Origin: Anaerolineales bacterium
GTDB taxonomy: Bacteria > Chloroflexota > Anaerolineae > 4572-78 > J111
DNA length: 64,000 bases
NCBI GenBank assembly: GCA_020634855.1
Contig: JACKAU010000021.1
Location: 74,707-138,706 of the forward strand
Direction: 5' to 3'
Shown here piece by piece: positions 33,689-44,767 of this stretch (the stretch's first letter is position 1; the number at the start of each line of letters is the position of its first letter). The position numbers were made by a program, and so were the translations under genes. Below the pieces are notes generated by a model, which made no database searches, was not told the origin of the DNA, and saw nothing but the letters and a program-made list of their open reading frames with translations.

Positions 33689-33707
33689 ATGCCTGAGCCG
33701 TTACCTT

Positions 33708-35144
33708 TCATAAAGATTTCAAAAACGTAATCAAGGCGTCACGATCGGCCTGGCTCATGTTTAGGAAAGATTCCTGGGCCGATTCGGCTTCGCCGCCGTG
33801 CCACAGAATGGCCTCGGTTAAGTTTCTGGCCCGGCCATCGTGTAAATAATAGGTGTGTTTGTTGACCGTCTCGATTAGGCCGATACCCCACAGCGGCGGC
33901 GTGCGCCATTCGGTGCCGGTGGCTTGAAAGTCGGGCCGGTTGTCGGCTAAGCCGTCGCCCATATCGTGCAGCAGTAAGTCGGTGTAGGGGTGGATGGTTT
34001 GATGGGAGAGCGTTGGAATAGACGGATGGATGCCCGTTTGCATGACCGGCGTGTGGCAGGCCGTGCATTGGGCGTCGGTGAAGAGTTGCTGGCCTTGCAA
34101 GACGGTTTCATCCTGCCCATCGCGCTGAGCCGGAACGGCCAGCGAACTGGCGTAGAGCACGACCTTGAGCAAGTCATCATCGGCGATTTCAGGTTGGCCG
34201 CCGTCGACCGCGTCCAGACATTCGGTTTGGGGGATGGCGCACTCTTGCTCCGGAAACAGCGTGGTCGAGATGCCGATGTCGCCGACAAATGCGCCGGCCA
34301 CCTGCTGGAGAACGTGCGGCTGGTTGGCTTTCCAGCCGAATCGACCCAGAGCCATACGGTTGTTAAAGGCATCCCAGACGTAGTTCGGCCGGCCGGAGAT
34401 GCCGTCGCCGTCGGCATCGTTAGGATCGGCCAGGGCCAGGATGGTCTCCTCCGGCACGGCTTCGAGCAGGCCCATGCCGATCATCTGGTTGGCAACGCGC
34501 GGCGACATCATCGTTTCCGGGTGGAGATCGCCATAGGCCAGGTCAACCAATTCATAGGTGGGTTCGCGCAGACTGTACGATGTGCCGTCGGCAAAAGCGC
34601 CGGGAGTTTCGCTGTAAACCACGCGGATCGAACCTTCGGCGGGCGTCCCATTAATCGCCTGGTCTTGAAACTGGCCGCCGTAGTTCGGTTCCGGCAGGGG
34701 CGCTTTGTGGATATCGGAGCTGGGAATGCTGAGGCGGATGAGAAAACCGGTGGACAATTCGCCGTCCGTTTCCGGCGGGCGGCCTCGACCGTCTTTGAAA
34801 TGGCAGCCCGCACAAGAGCGCGAATTGAACAATGGACCTAAGCCATCGCGGGCGGTAGTCGAAGCCGGGGCCGTAACCCAGTTCTGGTTGAAAAAGGAAT
34901 TGCCCACAAAAAAGAGTAGGCCGTCGTGGCGGTCCAGGCCGGGCGCCGGCTGGCCGAAGGCGTTGGGGGTGGTGTTAAACACCGTTGTTTGTCCGCCCAA
35001 TAATTCTTCGCCCGGGTCGGAAACTTCGCTATCGGAAACCGGTTCCGGATTGGCCGTATTACATGCGATGAAGAGGAACAGGCCGGACAACGCTAAAATG
35101 ATAAAAATGAAGGCGTTTATGGATCGGTGCAATTTTTGGCTCAC
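33708..35144 (-). CDS. Di-heme c-type lipoprotein (DUF1111 thiol oxidoreductase-like)
   Basis: A 478-residue exported protein anchored by a lipobox (FIAC, Cys28). Two heme c sites are seen: CAGCH at 111-115 and CTACH at 360-364. Other family motifs are FFNQNWV, YELVDLAYGDLHPETMMSPR and TPPLWGIGLIETVNKHTYYLHDGR. It belongs to the DUF1111 di-heme oxidoreductases that recur next to imelysins. A redox role in iron acquisition at the cell surface is the working idea. The GTG start has no strong ribosome binding site; a 28-bp palindrome ends 10 bp upstream. Confidence 0.9.
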   Translation of the reverse strand: MSQKLHRSINAFIFIILALSGLFLFIACNTANPEPVSDSEVSDPGEELLGGQTTVFNTTPNAFGQPAPGLDRHDGLLFFVGNSFFNQNWVTAPASTTARDGLGPLFNSRSCAGCHFKDGRGRPPETDGELSTGFLIRLSIPSSDIHKAPLPEPNYGGQFQDQAINGTPAEGSIRVVYSETPGAFADGTSYSLREPTYELVDLAYGDLHPETMMSPRVANQMIGMGLLEAVPEETILALADPNDADGDGISGRPNYVWDAFNNRMALGRFGWKANQPHVLQQVAGAFVGDIGISTTLFPEQECAIPQTECLDAVDGGQPEIADDDLLKVVLYASSLAVPAQRDGQDETVLQGQQLFTDAQCTACHTPVMQTGIHPSIPTLSHQTIHPYTDLLLHDMGDGLADNRPDFQATGTEWRTPPLWGIGLIETVNKHTYYLHDGRARNLTEAILWHGGEAESAQESFLNMSQADRDALITFLKSL

Positions 35145-35153
35145 TTCAGGAAA

Positions 35154-35181
35154 GGGTCAGTGGTAAATTTACCACTGACCC
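35154..35181 (-). promoter_or_regulatory. Perfect 28-bp palindrome before the di-heme gene
   Basis: GGGTCAGTGGTAAA (35154-35167) and TTTACCACTGACCC (35168-35181) are exact reverse complements with no spacer. The palindrome ends 10 bp before the GTG start. As DNA it would suit a dimeric repressor; as RNA it would form a hairpin beside the translation start. Confidence 0.65.
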
Positions 35182-35210
35182 AGCTTAATTGATTCGGTAA
35201 ATCATAAGTT

Positions 35211-35248
35211 GCTTGGCTCGGATTGCCAAATTCGAGCCAAAGCCAAGC
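35211..35248. repeat. Nested stem-loop between imelysin 1 and the di-heme gene
   Basis: GCTTGGCT/AGCCAAGC and TTGGCTCG/CGAGCCAA give overlapping 8-bp stems around GATTGCCAAATT. With the 28-bp palindrome it makes the 144-bp gap highly structured. No T-tract is present. Confidence 0.5.
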
Positions 35249-35288
35249 CTTTGTATCCAGCGTGATCGACTGGATGGTTAGTTGGCGC

Positions 35289-36533
35289 TTACTCAGGCAG
35301 GGCAGTATTGATCGTCAAGCCTAAATCCGAGCTGGCTTCGGCTATTTTGTCGCCGCTGTCTTGCAGAGCCGTGACCACTTCCAGAATTTGTGGGCGCTCG
35401 TCGGCTAAGACAATGGCCTGATCAAAGGGAACGTGGATGCTGTTGACTTGTTGTAAAGTGGCGTCGAGCAGGCTCAGCAGTTCTTCATTCATATCGGGGT
35501 TGACCGCTGCGATGATATCGGCCAGGGAGGCGCCGCTGACGGTGGAGCCATCGACGCGGGTGTATTCACCCACGTAGACGTTGTAGATGCCCTGGGCGTT
35601 GGTGATGATATCGCGGTGGGTGTTGTCGCTGAAGCAGGAGTGCTCGTCTTCCTGGTCTTGGTTGTCGTAGGCGGTGAAGATGCGCTCGCCGGCCAGTTCC
35701 GATTTACTCAGCACGCCGATACCGGTGAAGATCTTTTGCAGGGCTTCGTCCGGCGGCTGGCTTAAGAAGTCGGCGCGATAGTTGCCCTCGACGGCCGGGT
35801 CCCAGGTTTCTTTTAATTCAGCCAAATCTTCGACCAGCAGCTCGGCGGCTGTCTGTAAGTAGAGGGCGCGCCGATCCGGGTTGGGGGCGGCGCCGTCGGC
35901 GATGTAATCGGTGTAGGGCCGGTTGCCCGCGCCGTCGCTGCTTAAGTCTTGGCCCCACAGCAAAAACTCGATGGCGTGGAAGCCGGTGCTGATGTTCTCT
36001 TCCGCGCCGACCTCGTTCAGTGAGATCAGCAACTCTTTATCAATGGTCGGGTAGGTTTCGACATCGTTGATGATACCGCTGGTTTCCTCGCCGTCAACGT
36101 AATCGATATAAACCTCGTCCAGCGGCCAGGCGTTGATCAACCCTTCCGGGCCGTCCTCATCGTCGATGGGGCCGCCGTAAAAGCGAAAGGCTTCGGTTTG
36201 GCCGTAAGGCTCGCGGGCGGCCAGCCAGGCTTCTTTGGCCGCTTGCATCGTTTCGGCGGTCGGGTCGGCCACAAAGGCATCGATCTTGTCTTGCAGTTCG
36301 ACGGCTGAATTGTAGGCATCCTCATAATTGGCGAAAACGATGTTAGCGTAGGTCTCGACGGCTTCTGTTTTGAGGGCATCTAGATCGGCTGTCTCGGCCG
36401 CGCCGGCTGCCGGGGCTGCGGTCGGTTCCTCGGCGGGGGTCTCGACAGTGGGGGCGGTGCTGCCGCAGGCTACCATAAGGGTAATTGCCGCCAACGCTAA
36501 AACGGCGGCTGTCACTTTACTGAATCGATTCAC
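35289..36533 (-). CDS. Imelysin-family lipoprotein 1 (intact GxHxxE)
   Basis: A 414-residue lipoprotein (lipobox MVAC, Cys23) of the imelysin / insulin-cleaving family. The family motif is intact: GFHAIE at 184-189 with His186 and Glu189, followed by FLLWGQD. Further marks are YGGPIDDEDGPEGLINAWP and the C-terminal LTINTALPE. GGAGAG precedes the GTG start. It is the promoter-proximal gene of the cluster imelysin - di-heme protein - imelysin - HTTM. The family is implicated in iron uptake. No clear Fur box was found upstream. Confidence 0.92.
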   Translation of the reverse strand: MNRFSKVTAAVLALAAITLMVACGSTAPTVETPAEEPTAAPAAGAAETADLDALKTEAVETYANIVFANYEDAYNSAVELQDKIDAFVADPTAETMQAAKEAWLAAREPYGQTEAFRFYGGPIDDEDGPEGLINAWPLDEVYIDYVDGEETSGIINDVETYPTIDKELLISLNEVGAEENISTGFHAIEFLLWGQDLSSDGAGNRPYTDYIADGAAPNPDRRALYLQTAAELLVEDLAELKETWDPAVEGNYRADFLSQPPDEALQKIFTGIGVLSKSELAGERIFTAYDNQDQEDEHSCFSDNTHRDIITNAQGIYNVYVGEYTRVDGSTVSGASLADIIAAVNPDMNEELLSLLDATLQQVNSIHVPFDQAIVLADERPQILEVVTALQDSGDKIAEASSDLGLTINTALPE

Positions 36534-36752
36534 TTCATCTCTCCTTGTTGATAGTTGATATAGGATGTAAACAGGTTCTCTATGGTAGTCCCCATTTCAG
36601 TTGGCATCAATAGCTCTCTGTTAATCCTTTTTCTTTAACCGGCTAATTTCGCGGCTAACCTTTGCACGAGTGGGTATTAACTGAGGTTAGGCGTGCGGTT
36701 TTGGATGGTTGATATAAAAGTAACCGGAATAAGGTTATTTGGTTTAGGGAGG

Positions 36753-36941
36753 TTAAAATAAGTTGGTCATGTCAACCGTTTTGTTGTCGGGCATAATGTA
36801 GGCCAGGTCGTGGACAAAGCGGCCCTTAGCGTAATGCTTGGTTACGGTGACCTCGCCTTCATCATCGACAAATATTTCAGGCGTCCAACCGTAATCGTAG
36901 GGCGTCATATCGGCCGGGGTGGCAACCGCGTTCAAATCTGC
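36753..36941 (-). pseudogene. Fragment of a PhoX-like (DUF839) gene
   Basis: About 62 codons with no proper start. ATPADMTPYDYGWTPEIFVD, then KHYAKGRFVHDLAYIMPDN, recalls the internal region of PhoX-type alkaline phosphatases, where GRF-HE-AYVMPDNRTVY is conserved. It stops shortly afterwards in TNLF. It is therefore probably an internal piece left from a deleted gene. A short genuine gene starting at the internal Met (36908) is less likely. Confidence 0.5.
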
Positions 36942-36961
36942 AAAAAAAACGATGTTCGAGT

Positions 36962-37657
36962 ATGATAAGGGTTACAGAAATTTGGGAGGGTGCAAGCAAA
37001 CGTCTTATGCGATTATCTTTTATTGGAATGTCAGGTACAGGGAAATCCCACTGGTCAAGCCGATTGGTCGAGCAGGGGTACAAGCGTTTTTGTTGCGATG
37101 ATTTGATCGAGCAGCGGCTGCAACCGGAATTAACCACACCGGAGGGAACGATGATTTCTATGGGGGAGTGGATGGGCTTTCCTTATGAAGCCCACTATCC
37201 GGAACGTGAGGCCAAATATTTGGGTTACGAAGTGGAAATTCTGACAGAGATTTTGAATCATATTGAAGCTAATCCTAAGCATAATCGTAATATTATTATC
37301 GATACCACCGGCAGCGTCATCTACATGGAGACTGACTTGCTCGAACGGCTGCAAAGGCTGACCACCATCGTTTATCTCGATACGCCGCTGGCGGTGCAGG
37401 AACGGATGCGCTCGGCCTACTGCACCAATCCGGCCCCGGTGGTATGGCGCGACAAATTTAACCAGCAGCCCAACGAAACGCACGAAGCTGCTCTGGCCCG
37501 GTGCTATCCTGACTTGCTAGCATCGCGCACCCACGAATATAAGAAATGGGCCGATATCACGTTGGATTATCATCTGCTTAGGCAGCCTGCCTTTGGCGTT
37601 GATGATTTTCTGAACGAAATCAGTAACGTATATACGGTGGTTGAGAAAGCCCTTTGA
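36962..37657 (+). CDS. P-loop kinase-like protein
   Basis: A 231-residue soluble NTPase with Walker A GMSGTGKS at about residues 22-29 and IIIDTTGSVIY as the likely Walker B strand. The size and the GMSGTGKSHWS pattern suggest a shikimate- or gluconate-kinase-like small-molecule kinase, but the substrate motifs are not recognised. The start could also be the internal Met16 just before the P-loop. It is followed after 18 bp by the MalT-like regulator. Confidence 0.7.
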   Translation: MIRVTEIWEGASKRLMRLSFIGMSGTGKSHWSSRLVEQGYKRFCCDDLIEQRLQPELTTPEGTMISMGEWMGFPYEAHYPEREAKYLGYEVEILTEILNHIEANPKHNRNIIIDTTGSVIYMETDLLERLQRLTTIVYLDTPLAVQERMRSAYCTNPAPVVWRDKFNQQPNETHEAALARCYPDLLASRTHEYKKWADITLDYHLLRQPAFGVDDFLNEISNVYTVVEKAL

Positions 37658-37675
37658 TTTTAATGGACGGTAACG

Positions 37676-40579
<2,904 letters not shown>

Positions 40580-40708
40580 CTCTAGGGCCTACCCCGCAAA
40601 AATAAACCCGGCGATACCTCTTTTGGTTCCCGACAAACCCTTCGTTTAGTGATAAAGTAGAAGAGTAACGGTTGGATACTACTTTTTTATTAAACGGAGG
40701 CGAAACCT

Positions 40709-40930
40709 ATGATCACCACCTATAAAATTCGAATTAAAGGCCACCTCGATCAGCGGTGGGCTGATTGGTTCGGCGATCTGACGCTGACGCAGCAGCCCGA
40801 CGGCACCACAGTGCTGGTCGGGCCGGTTGTCGATCAGGCGGCGTTGTACGGGATTCTGACCAAGATTCATAACTTGGGGATGCCGCTGTTGGAAGTTCAC
40901 CGACTTTCGGATGAAGCCCAGACGAACTAA
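40709..40930 (+). CDS. Small conserved protein of unknown function
   Basis: A 73-residue cytosolic protein, predicted to be beta-alpha-beta: YKIRIKGHLDQRWADWF, DGTTVLVGPVVDQAAL, then a helix and VHRLS. ACGGAGG precedes the ATG at good spacing, so it is translated with some efficiency. Its end is four bases from the convergent membrane spermidine-synthase-like gene. The function is not recognised. Confidence 0.7.
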   Translation: MITTYKIRIKGHLDQRWADWFGDLTLTQQPDGTTVLVGPVVDQAALYGILTKIHNLGMPLLEVHRLSDEAQTN

Positions 40931-40933
40931 CCC

Positions 40934-42454
40934 TTACGAACCGGAGTCGGCAAAGACGGGCGCGAGTAGGTTATCGACCGGGACGTAGTCATCGGTCAGC
41001 AGAATGGACGGGCTGGCCTGGAGATAGGCGGCCACATCGGTTTCCGGAACGAAGGTTTGCGCCAGCGGGTCGGCGTCGATGACCGTATCAAGCGAGCTTT
41101 GGGCCGCTAAGACAACATAGGTCTGGCGACTGACGCTGCCCAACTCGCCCACGGTGGCGGCGACATAAACGTGGGAAAAGGTTTGCTGCAAGGTGTTGAC
41201 GTAGGCGCGTAAAAAATCCCCCTGTTTGCCGTCGATGATGTTGACCATATAGATTCCGTCTGCTTTCAAATGGGTTGCAATCAGTTGGTTGAACTCCAGC
41301 GTTGTTAGATGATACGGCACCGAAAAGTCGTTGAAGGCGTCGCCGACAATCAGATCATATTGAGCCGTCTGAGACAGATTGGTGATAAAGTGACGGGCGT
41401 CTTCATTGAAAGTGGTGATGGTCGTATCCAGCGGCAATCCCAACTGGTCGTGGGCCACGGCGGTCACACCAGGATCGATCTCGATAACGTCGATTTGGCT
41501 GCCGGGATGAACCACTTCGATGTAGTGGGGAAAGGTATAGCCGCCTCCGCCGATAAATAAAACTGACACCGGCGCTTGATCGGGGAAAATCGCGGCCAGG
41601 ACATTGGCATAGATTTGCTCGTAGCCATAACGCAGGTTGGTCGGATCGGTTAGATCGACATAGCTGTGGACTAAACGATCGAGAGTGAGGATACGCAAAT
41701 CTTCATTTTCGTCATCGATACGAACTTTGATGCAAAAGTAATTGGTTTCGCGTAGGCAGTGACTATTGAGCCAACCTTGCTGCCAGGCCAAGCCGGATAA
41801 AGCTAGGAAGACCAAAAATAGCCCCAGATAAGCATATCGCCAGCGGCCGTTACCACTCAAGCTGATGAGCAGCCCGATTAGCAGCAGCGCCCCGGCCACA
41901 CCCCAGACAATCTGGCGCGTTCCAAAGGTGCTAATCAGAAAAAAACCCGTGGCAAATGTACCGGCAATGCTTCCTAATGCGCCGGCGGCGTAAACCTTGC
42001 CGACGATATCGCCGGTTTGGCTGAGATCGTTGAGGGTGAGTTTGACCACAATGGGGCTAATCGTCCCCAGAATGGTGGCCGGCAGCAGAAAAACCGCCGT
42101 AAAGATTAAAACCACACTGGCAACAATCGGTAGGTCCAAGCTTTGCAGCGCCCCGACCCAGCTTAACGAAGCCAGGATAGTCATACTCCCCAATGCCGAC
42201 AGCGCGAAAAATAGAGCCAATACGTTGCGACTGGCCCACCGGTCGGCAATTTTGCCGCCCAAATAGTTCCCCAAGCTGATGCCGGCCAATACTACCCCGA
42301 TGATACTGGTCCAGGTGTAAAGGCTAACTCCCACAATCGGGGCCATCATCCGTCCGGCGATCAATTCAATCACCAATATACAAAAGTTTGAGAGGAAAAC
42401 AATGACGATAGCCCAAAAGGGCTGTAAACGGTCGGTTGTAATGGTTGGTTGCAT
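40934..42454 (-). CDS. Membrane-fused spermidine synthase-like protein
   Basis: A 506-residue fusion. The N-terminal half has about eight transmembrane helices of the MFS/SpeE-fused type (ELIAGRMMAPIVGVSLYTWTS region). The C-terminal half is a Rossmann methyltransferase-like domain with the GGGGYTFP glycine loop, IDVIEIDPG and YDLIVGDAFND typical of spermidine synthases. Such fusions are widespread; true polyamine synthesis is doubtful because the active-site Asp and Tyr are not all evident. No partner genes of polyamine metabolism are near. Confidence 0.85.
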   Translation of the reverse strand: MQPTITTDRLQPFWAIVIVFLSNFCILVIELIAGRMMAPIVGVSLYTWTSIIGVVLAGISLGNYLGGKIADRWASRNVLALFFALSALGSMTILASLSWVGALQSLDLPIVASVVLIFTAVFLLPATILGTISPIVVKLTLNDLSQTGDIVGKVYAAGALGSIAGTFATGFFLISTFGTRQIVWGVAGALLLIGLLISLSGNGRWRYAYLGLFLVFLALSGLAWQQGWLNSHCLRETNYFCIKVRIDDENEDLRILTLDRLVHSYVDLTDPTNLRYGYEQIYANVLAAIFPDQAPVSVLFIGGGGYTFPHYIEVVHPGSQIDVIEIDPGVTAVAHDQLGLPLDTTITTFNEDARHFITNLSQTAQYDLIVGDAFNDFSVPYHLTTLEFNQLIATHLKADGIYMVNIIDGKQGDFLRAYVNTLQQTFSHVYVAATVGELGSVSRQTYVVLAAQSSLDTVIDADPLAQTFVPETDVAAYLQASPSILLTDDYVPVDNLLAPVFADSGS

Positions 42455-42518
42455 AGGCAGCGATTATAACTTAAAGCCCCATTTTGGGCTATTGGCTAAA
42501 CCGATTCAGACGAAATCT

Positions 42519-42535
42519 TCAGTAGTTTCTACTGA
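42519..42535. repeat. Short palindrome TCAGTAG-TTT-CTACTGA
   Basis: Perfect 7-bp arms with a three-base loop, in the 246-bp gap before the two tandem small genes. The design recalls the AAACTCAGTTT hairpins at 3.3 kb but the sequence is not the same. A further ATACT/AGTAT symmetry lies at 42625-42637. Confidence 0.5.
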
Positions 42536-42700
42536 GACGAGCAGCGATTTTCCGTAGTTTTTCCCCCGGCGCGTTGTTTGAAAATGGCAGTTTCTACGCT
42601 TCACATTTGTCAAGACCTGTACGTATACTAAAAGTATCGATATTTCAGTATTAGCCTAAGAATTTGAGAAAAACTTTCATCTTAAAGAAGGGAGCTAGCT

Positions 42701-42952
42701 ATGAATACAAGATTAATGTCAAAAGAAGGGTTTGCCACACTTGAAGAGGTATCGGCCTGGTCGAACAATTTGGTCGGTAAAACAACACCCGATCAGCCAA
42801 ACTTTAAAATTGAGAAAATTCTTCAATTTCAGCTCGTCCAAAAAGAGGATGGTTACGGGGTAGTGGTGTTAGTCGAGGCAGAAAGACGCCAGTCAATGAG
42901 TTCGATGGTTATGGAAATGCGTAAAGACCTTAACCTTATCAATGGAGGATAA
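42701..42952 (+). CDS. Small tandem-paralog protein 1
   Basis: An 83-residue protein: FATLEEVSAWSNNLVGKTTP, then KIEKILQFQLVQKEDGYGVVVLVEAE. A helix is followed by a pair of beta strands. GAAGGGAG precedes the ATG. It overlaps the next gene by 11 bp, and the two proteins align over most of their length, so they arose by duplication. No family is recognised. A predicted extra tail (SMVMEMRKDLNL) is absent from the second copy. Confidence 0.75.
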   Translation: MNTRLMSKEGFATLEEVSAWSNNLVGKTTPDQPNFKIEKILQFQLVQKEDGYGVVVLVEAERRQSMSSMVMEMRKDLNLINGG

Positions 42953-43172
42953 GAACAAACTTGACTTAACCACAATGTCACTCTTCGCCGATAACTTTAC
43001 CAATGCTCAGGAAATTCAACGATGGCTTCACAATTTAATTGGTCAGCCCGTACCGCCTTCGCAGAATTGTTTTGTCGAGAACGTGGTTGCCATTCAGTTG
43101 GATCTAAAGATTAATCGCTATACGGTTAAAGTTTTGGCAGAAGTAAACCAACGACCTCAATTAACCAACTGA
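42942..43172 (+). CDS. Small tandem-paralog protein 2
   Basis: A 76-residue protein sharing with its upstream neighbour the pattern F-T-E-W-NL-G-P-N-VE-IQL-Y-V-VL-E-R, for example IQRWLHNLIGQPVPP and RYTVKVLAEVNQR. Its ATG lies within the end of the first gene, so translation is coupled; the ATG at 42975 is an alternative start. A bidirectional terminator follows at 43278. Two coupled paralogs suggest a heterodimer, which is inference. Confidence 0.72.
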   Translation: MEDKNKLDLTTMSLFADNFTNAQEIQRWLHNLIGQPVPPSQNCFVENVVAIQLDLKINRYTVKVLAEVNQRPQLTN

Positions 43173-43277
43173 TACAGAAAAATTGGCCTAAACAGCGGGT
43201 TGAGATCAATTGTAATACAAAATGTAATGTTTTGGCGGTATACTTAGTGTATTAATTGGGGCCGCGTTGGGAGGAAA

Positions 43278-43312
43278 AAAAGAGCGCCTTTACAAGGTAA
43301 AGGCGCTCTTTT
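43278..43312. terminator. Bidirectional intrinsic terminator
   Basis: AAAAGAGCGCCTTTAC pairs perfectly with GTAAAGGCGCTCTTTT around a three-base loop. A-rich and T-rich flanks on both sides let it serve the small-protein genes (plus) and the hsp20 genes (minus). Confidence 0.92.
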
Positions 43313-43367
43313 GCATTAAGTGTTTTTTTCAAAGCATGGACCTGGCCTTAGGCCGGTCCTTTATTAT

Positions 43368-43787
43368 TTAAGCGGCCGAGACGTTAATTTTCCTAGCTTT
43401 GGCCGGGCCGGCTTTGGGTAGATTGATTTGCAATACGCCATTTTTGAGCGAGGCGCTAATGTTGTCGGTGTCGATGCCGTCGGACAGGGTGAAATTGCGT
43501 TCGTAGTCGCCTACTTCGTACTCGGCGTAGGCCAGGTTGTAGTTGTCAGGATTTTGCGTTTCAACTAGACCGCGAATGCTCAATACGTTCTTTTCAAGTG
43601 TAATATCAAGGGTATTCTGATCGACGCCGGGCATGTCGGCTAACAGAACTAAGGCTTCTTCCGTTTCGTAGATATCGGCGCGAGGCACGTAGGCTCGACC
43701 CGGTCGAGTGCGTTCTGTACCTTCGGCTACTTCAACTTCTTGCTTTTCAACGTCTTGCGTTTGTAGGGTGCTATTTTCATTAGCCAT
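43368..43787 (-). CDS. Hsp20 small heat-shock protein (second gene)
   Basis: A 139-residue alpha-crystallin-domain chaperone. PRADIYETEEALVLLADMPGV starts the crystallin fold and ends in GVLQINLPKA. The N-terminal arm is short and acidic. A textbook AAGGAGG precedes the ATG. It lies 56 bp after another hsp20 gene and is probably co-transcribed with it. Such pairs often form mixed oligomers that hold unfolding proteins. Confidence 0.95.
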   Translation of the reverse strand: MANENSTLQTQDVEKQEVEVAEGTERTRPGRAYVPRADIYETEEALVLLADMPGVDQNTLDITLEKNVLSIRGLVETQNPDNYNLAYAEYEVGDYERNFTLSDGIDTDNISASLKNGVLQINLPKAGPAKARKINVSAA

Positions 43788-43843
43788 GATGTTACCTCCT
43801 TAGGATGCTTTGCTCGTTAATTATCCGGAATTTTGCTGGGCGT

Positions 43844-44296
43844 CTAGGCGGCTTTGACCGCGATTTTCCTGGGCTTTTCAGCTTCGGCTCGGGGCAGCGA
43901 GATATGTAATACCCCTTTGTCAAAAACTGCTTCAACATTGTCGGCTTCTACGGTGAAAGGCAGTTGGAAGGTGCGGGTGAAGTTACCAAAACCACGCTCG
44001 CGGCGATGATATTTGGCCCCTTCTTCTAATTCTTCCGGCCGGCGGGAACCGGTTAACTTCAACGTTTCGCCTACAACAGAGATGTCGATGTCTTCAGGGT
44101 TGACGCCCGGCAATTCGGCGGTAACTACGGCGCCGTCTTCATTGGTCCAAACATTGATCGCCGGAAAACTCGGCGCCATGCGGGAACGAGGGGTGTACGC
44201 GAATTCATCGAACAAGCGGCCCATTTCCCGCTGCATTCTGTCGATTTCGCGCCAGGGATTTTGGGATCGGTATAAATGAAATGGTCGTCTAAACAT
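43844..44296 (-). CDS. Hsp20 small heat-shock protein (first gene)
   Basis: A 150-residue Hsp20. The start MFRRPFHLYRS is chosen because GGAG precedes it; an upstream Met would add 24 basic residues not seen in the family. FPAINVWTNEDGAVVTAELPGV begins the crystallin domain, GVLHISLPRAE ends it, and the C-terminal IAVKAA follows. It is the promoter-proximal gene of the hsp20 pair. A motif shared with clpB lies about 105 bp upstream. Confidence 0.95.
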   Translation of the reverse strand: MFRRPFHLYRSQNPWREIDRMQREMGRLFDEFAYTPRSRMAPSFPAINVWTNEDGAVVTAELPGVNPEDIDISVVGETLKLTGSRRPEELEEGAKYHRRERGFGNFTRTFQLPFTVEADNVEAVFDKGVLHISLPRAEAEKPRKIAVKAA

Positions 44297-44641
44297 GATA
44301 GTTGCTCCTTTCTTATTTCTAAGAAAATGATTATTTGATCGAAAATTTAATCGAATTAATTTACTCATTAAAGTTATAGCTTCATGATAGGATCCGAGTG
44401 TTAGAATAATGATAGACGAGTGTAAGAGGTTTATTAGAATCTGGAAGCATTCAGCCGTAAGCTGTCAGCTATCGGCTTTTTTCTGCTTTGAATGACAAAG
44501 CCAGTAGACCGCCGCTAGTTGACCGCAGACCGCCGGCAAAGAAACACATTTGGTGTAGTTCAGTGGCCAAGAGTCGGTGATATGTCAGGGGGTATCGAAA
44601 CCAAGGTCAAATCAAGGATGTGGCAGTTTTCTCCGACAATA
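44297..44641. other. Regulatory spacer between hsp20 and clpB
   Basis: No gene is supported. It holds the hsp20 upstream region with a repeated CGAGTGT motif, a patch of GACCGC-type simple repeat (about 44507-44540), and then the terminators of clpB. A 68-codon open frame here lacks any recognisable domain. Confidence 0.5.
44395..44427 (-). promoter_or_regulatory. Heat-shock upstream motif at hsp20
   Basis: CGAGTGTTAGA (44395-44405) and CGAGTGTAAGA (44417-44427) form a direct repeat with a 22-bp period, two helical turns. Within it, TTAGAAT-NNN-GATAGA (44401-44416) recurs upstream of clpB. It is not a CIRCE element. Promoter or operator function is inferred from position. Confidence 0.4.
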
Positions 44642-44678
44642 AAAAAGGCAGATAGTTCAAGCGACTATCTGCCTTTTT
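44642..44678 (-). terminator. Terminator downstream of clpB
   Basis: AAAAAGGCAGATAGT pairs with ACTATCTGCCTTTTT around a seven-base loop, with further T residues on the minus strand. It is the second of two hairpins after clpB. Confidence 0.88.
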
Positions 44679-44699
44679 GGCCGATGAGAGACTGTGATC

Positions 44700-44739
44700 A
44701 GAGCGCCAAATCGAGTTTGCACTAGGACTCTGGCGCTCT
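44700..44739 (-). terminator. Stem-loop directly after clpB
   Basis: AGAGCGCCA and TGGCGCTCT form a 9-bp stem with a large loop. It lies about 30 bp after the clpB stop on the minus strand. A stronger terminator follows at 44642. Confidence 0.6.
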
Positions 44740-44767
44740 CTTTTAAGCCAATTATGCCCGGTTTATT

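Noticed and set aside
33990..34841. 283-codon plus-strand open frame
   Set aside because: It is antisense to the di-heme gene, whose heme motifs and family signatures are clear.
36534..36752. Fur box upstream of the imelysin operon
   Set aside because: TGATAGTTGATA-like sequence is present but does not give the inverted hexamers of a Fur site.
44395..44427. CIRCE element upstream of hsp20
   Set aside because: The repeats are direct, not inverted, and do not match TTAGCACTC-N9-GAGTGCTAA.
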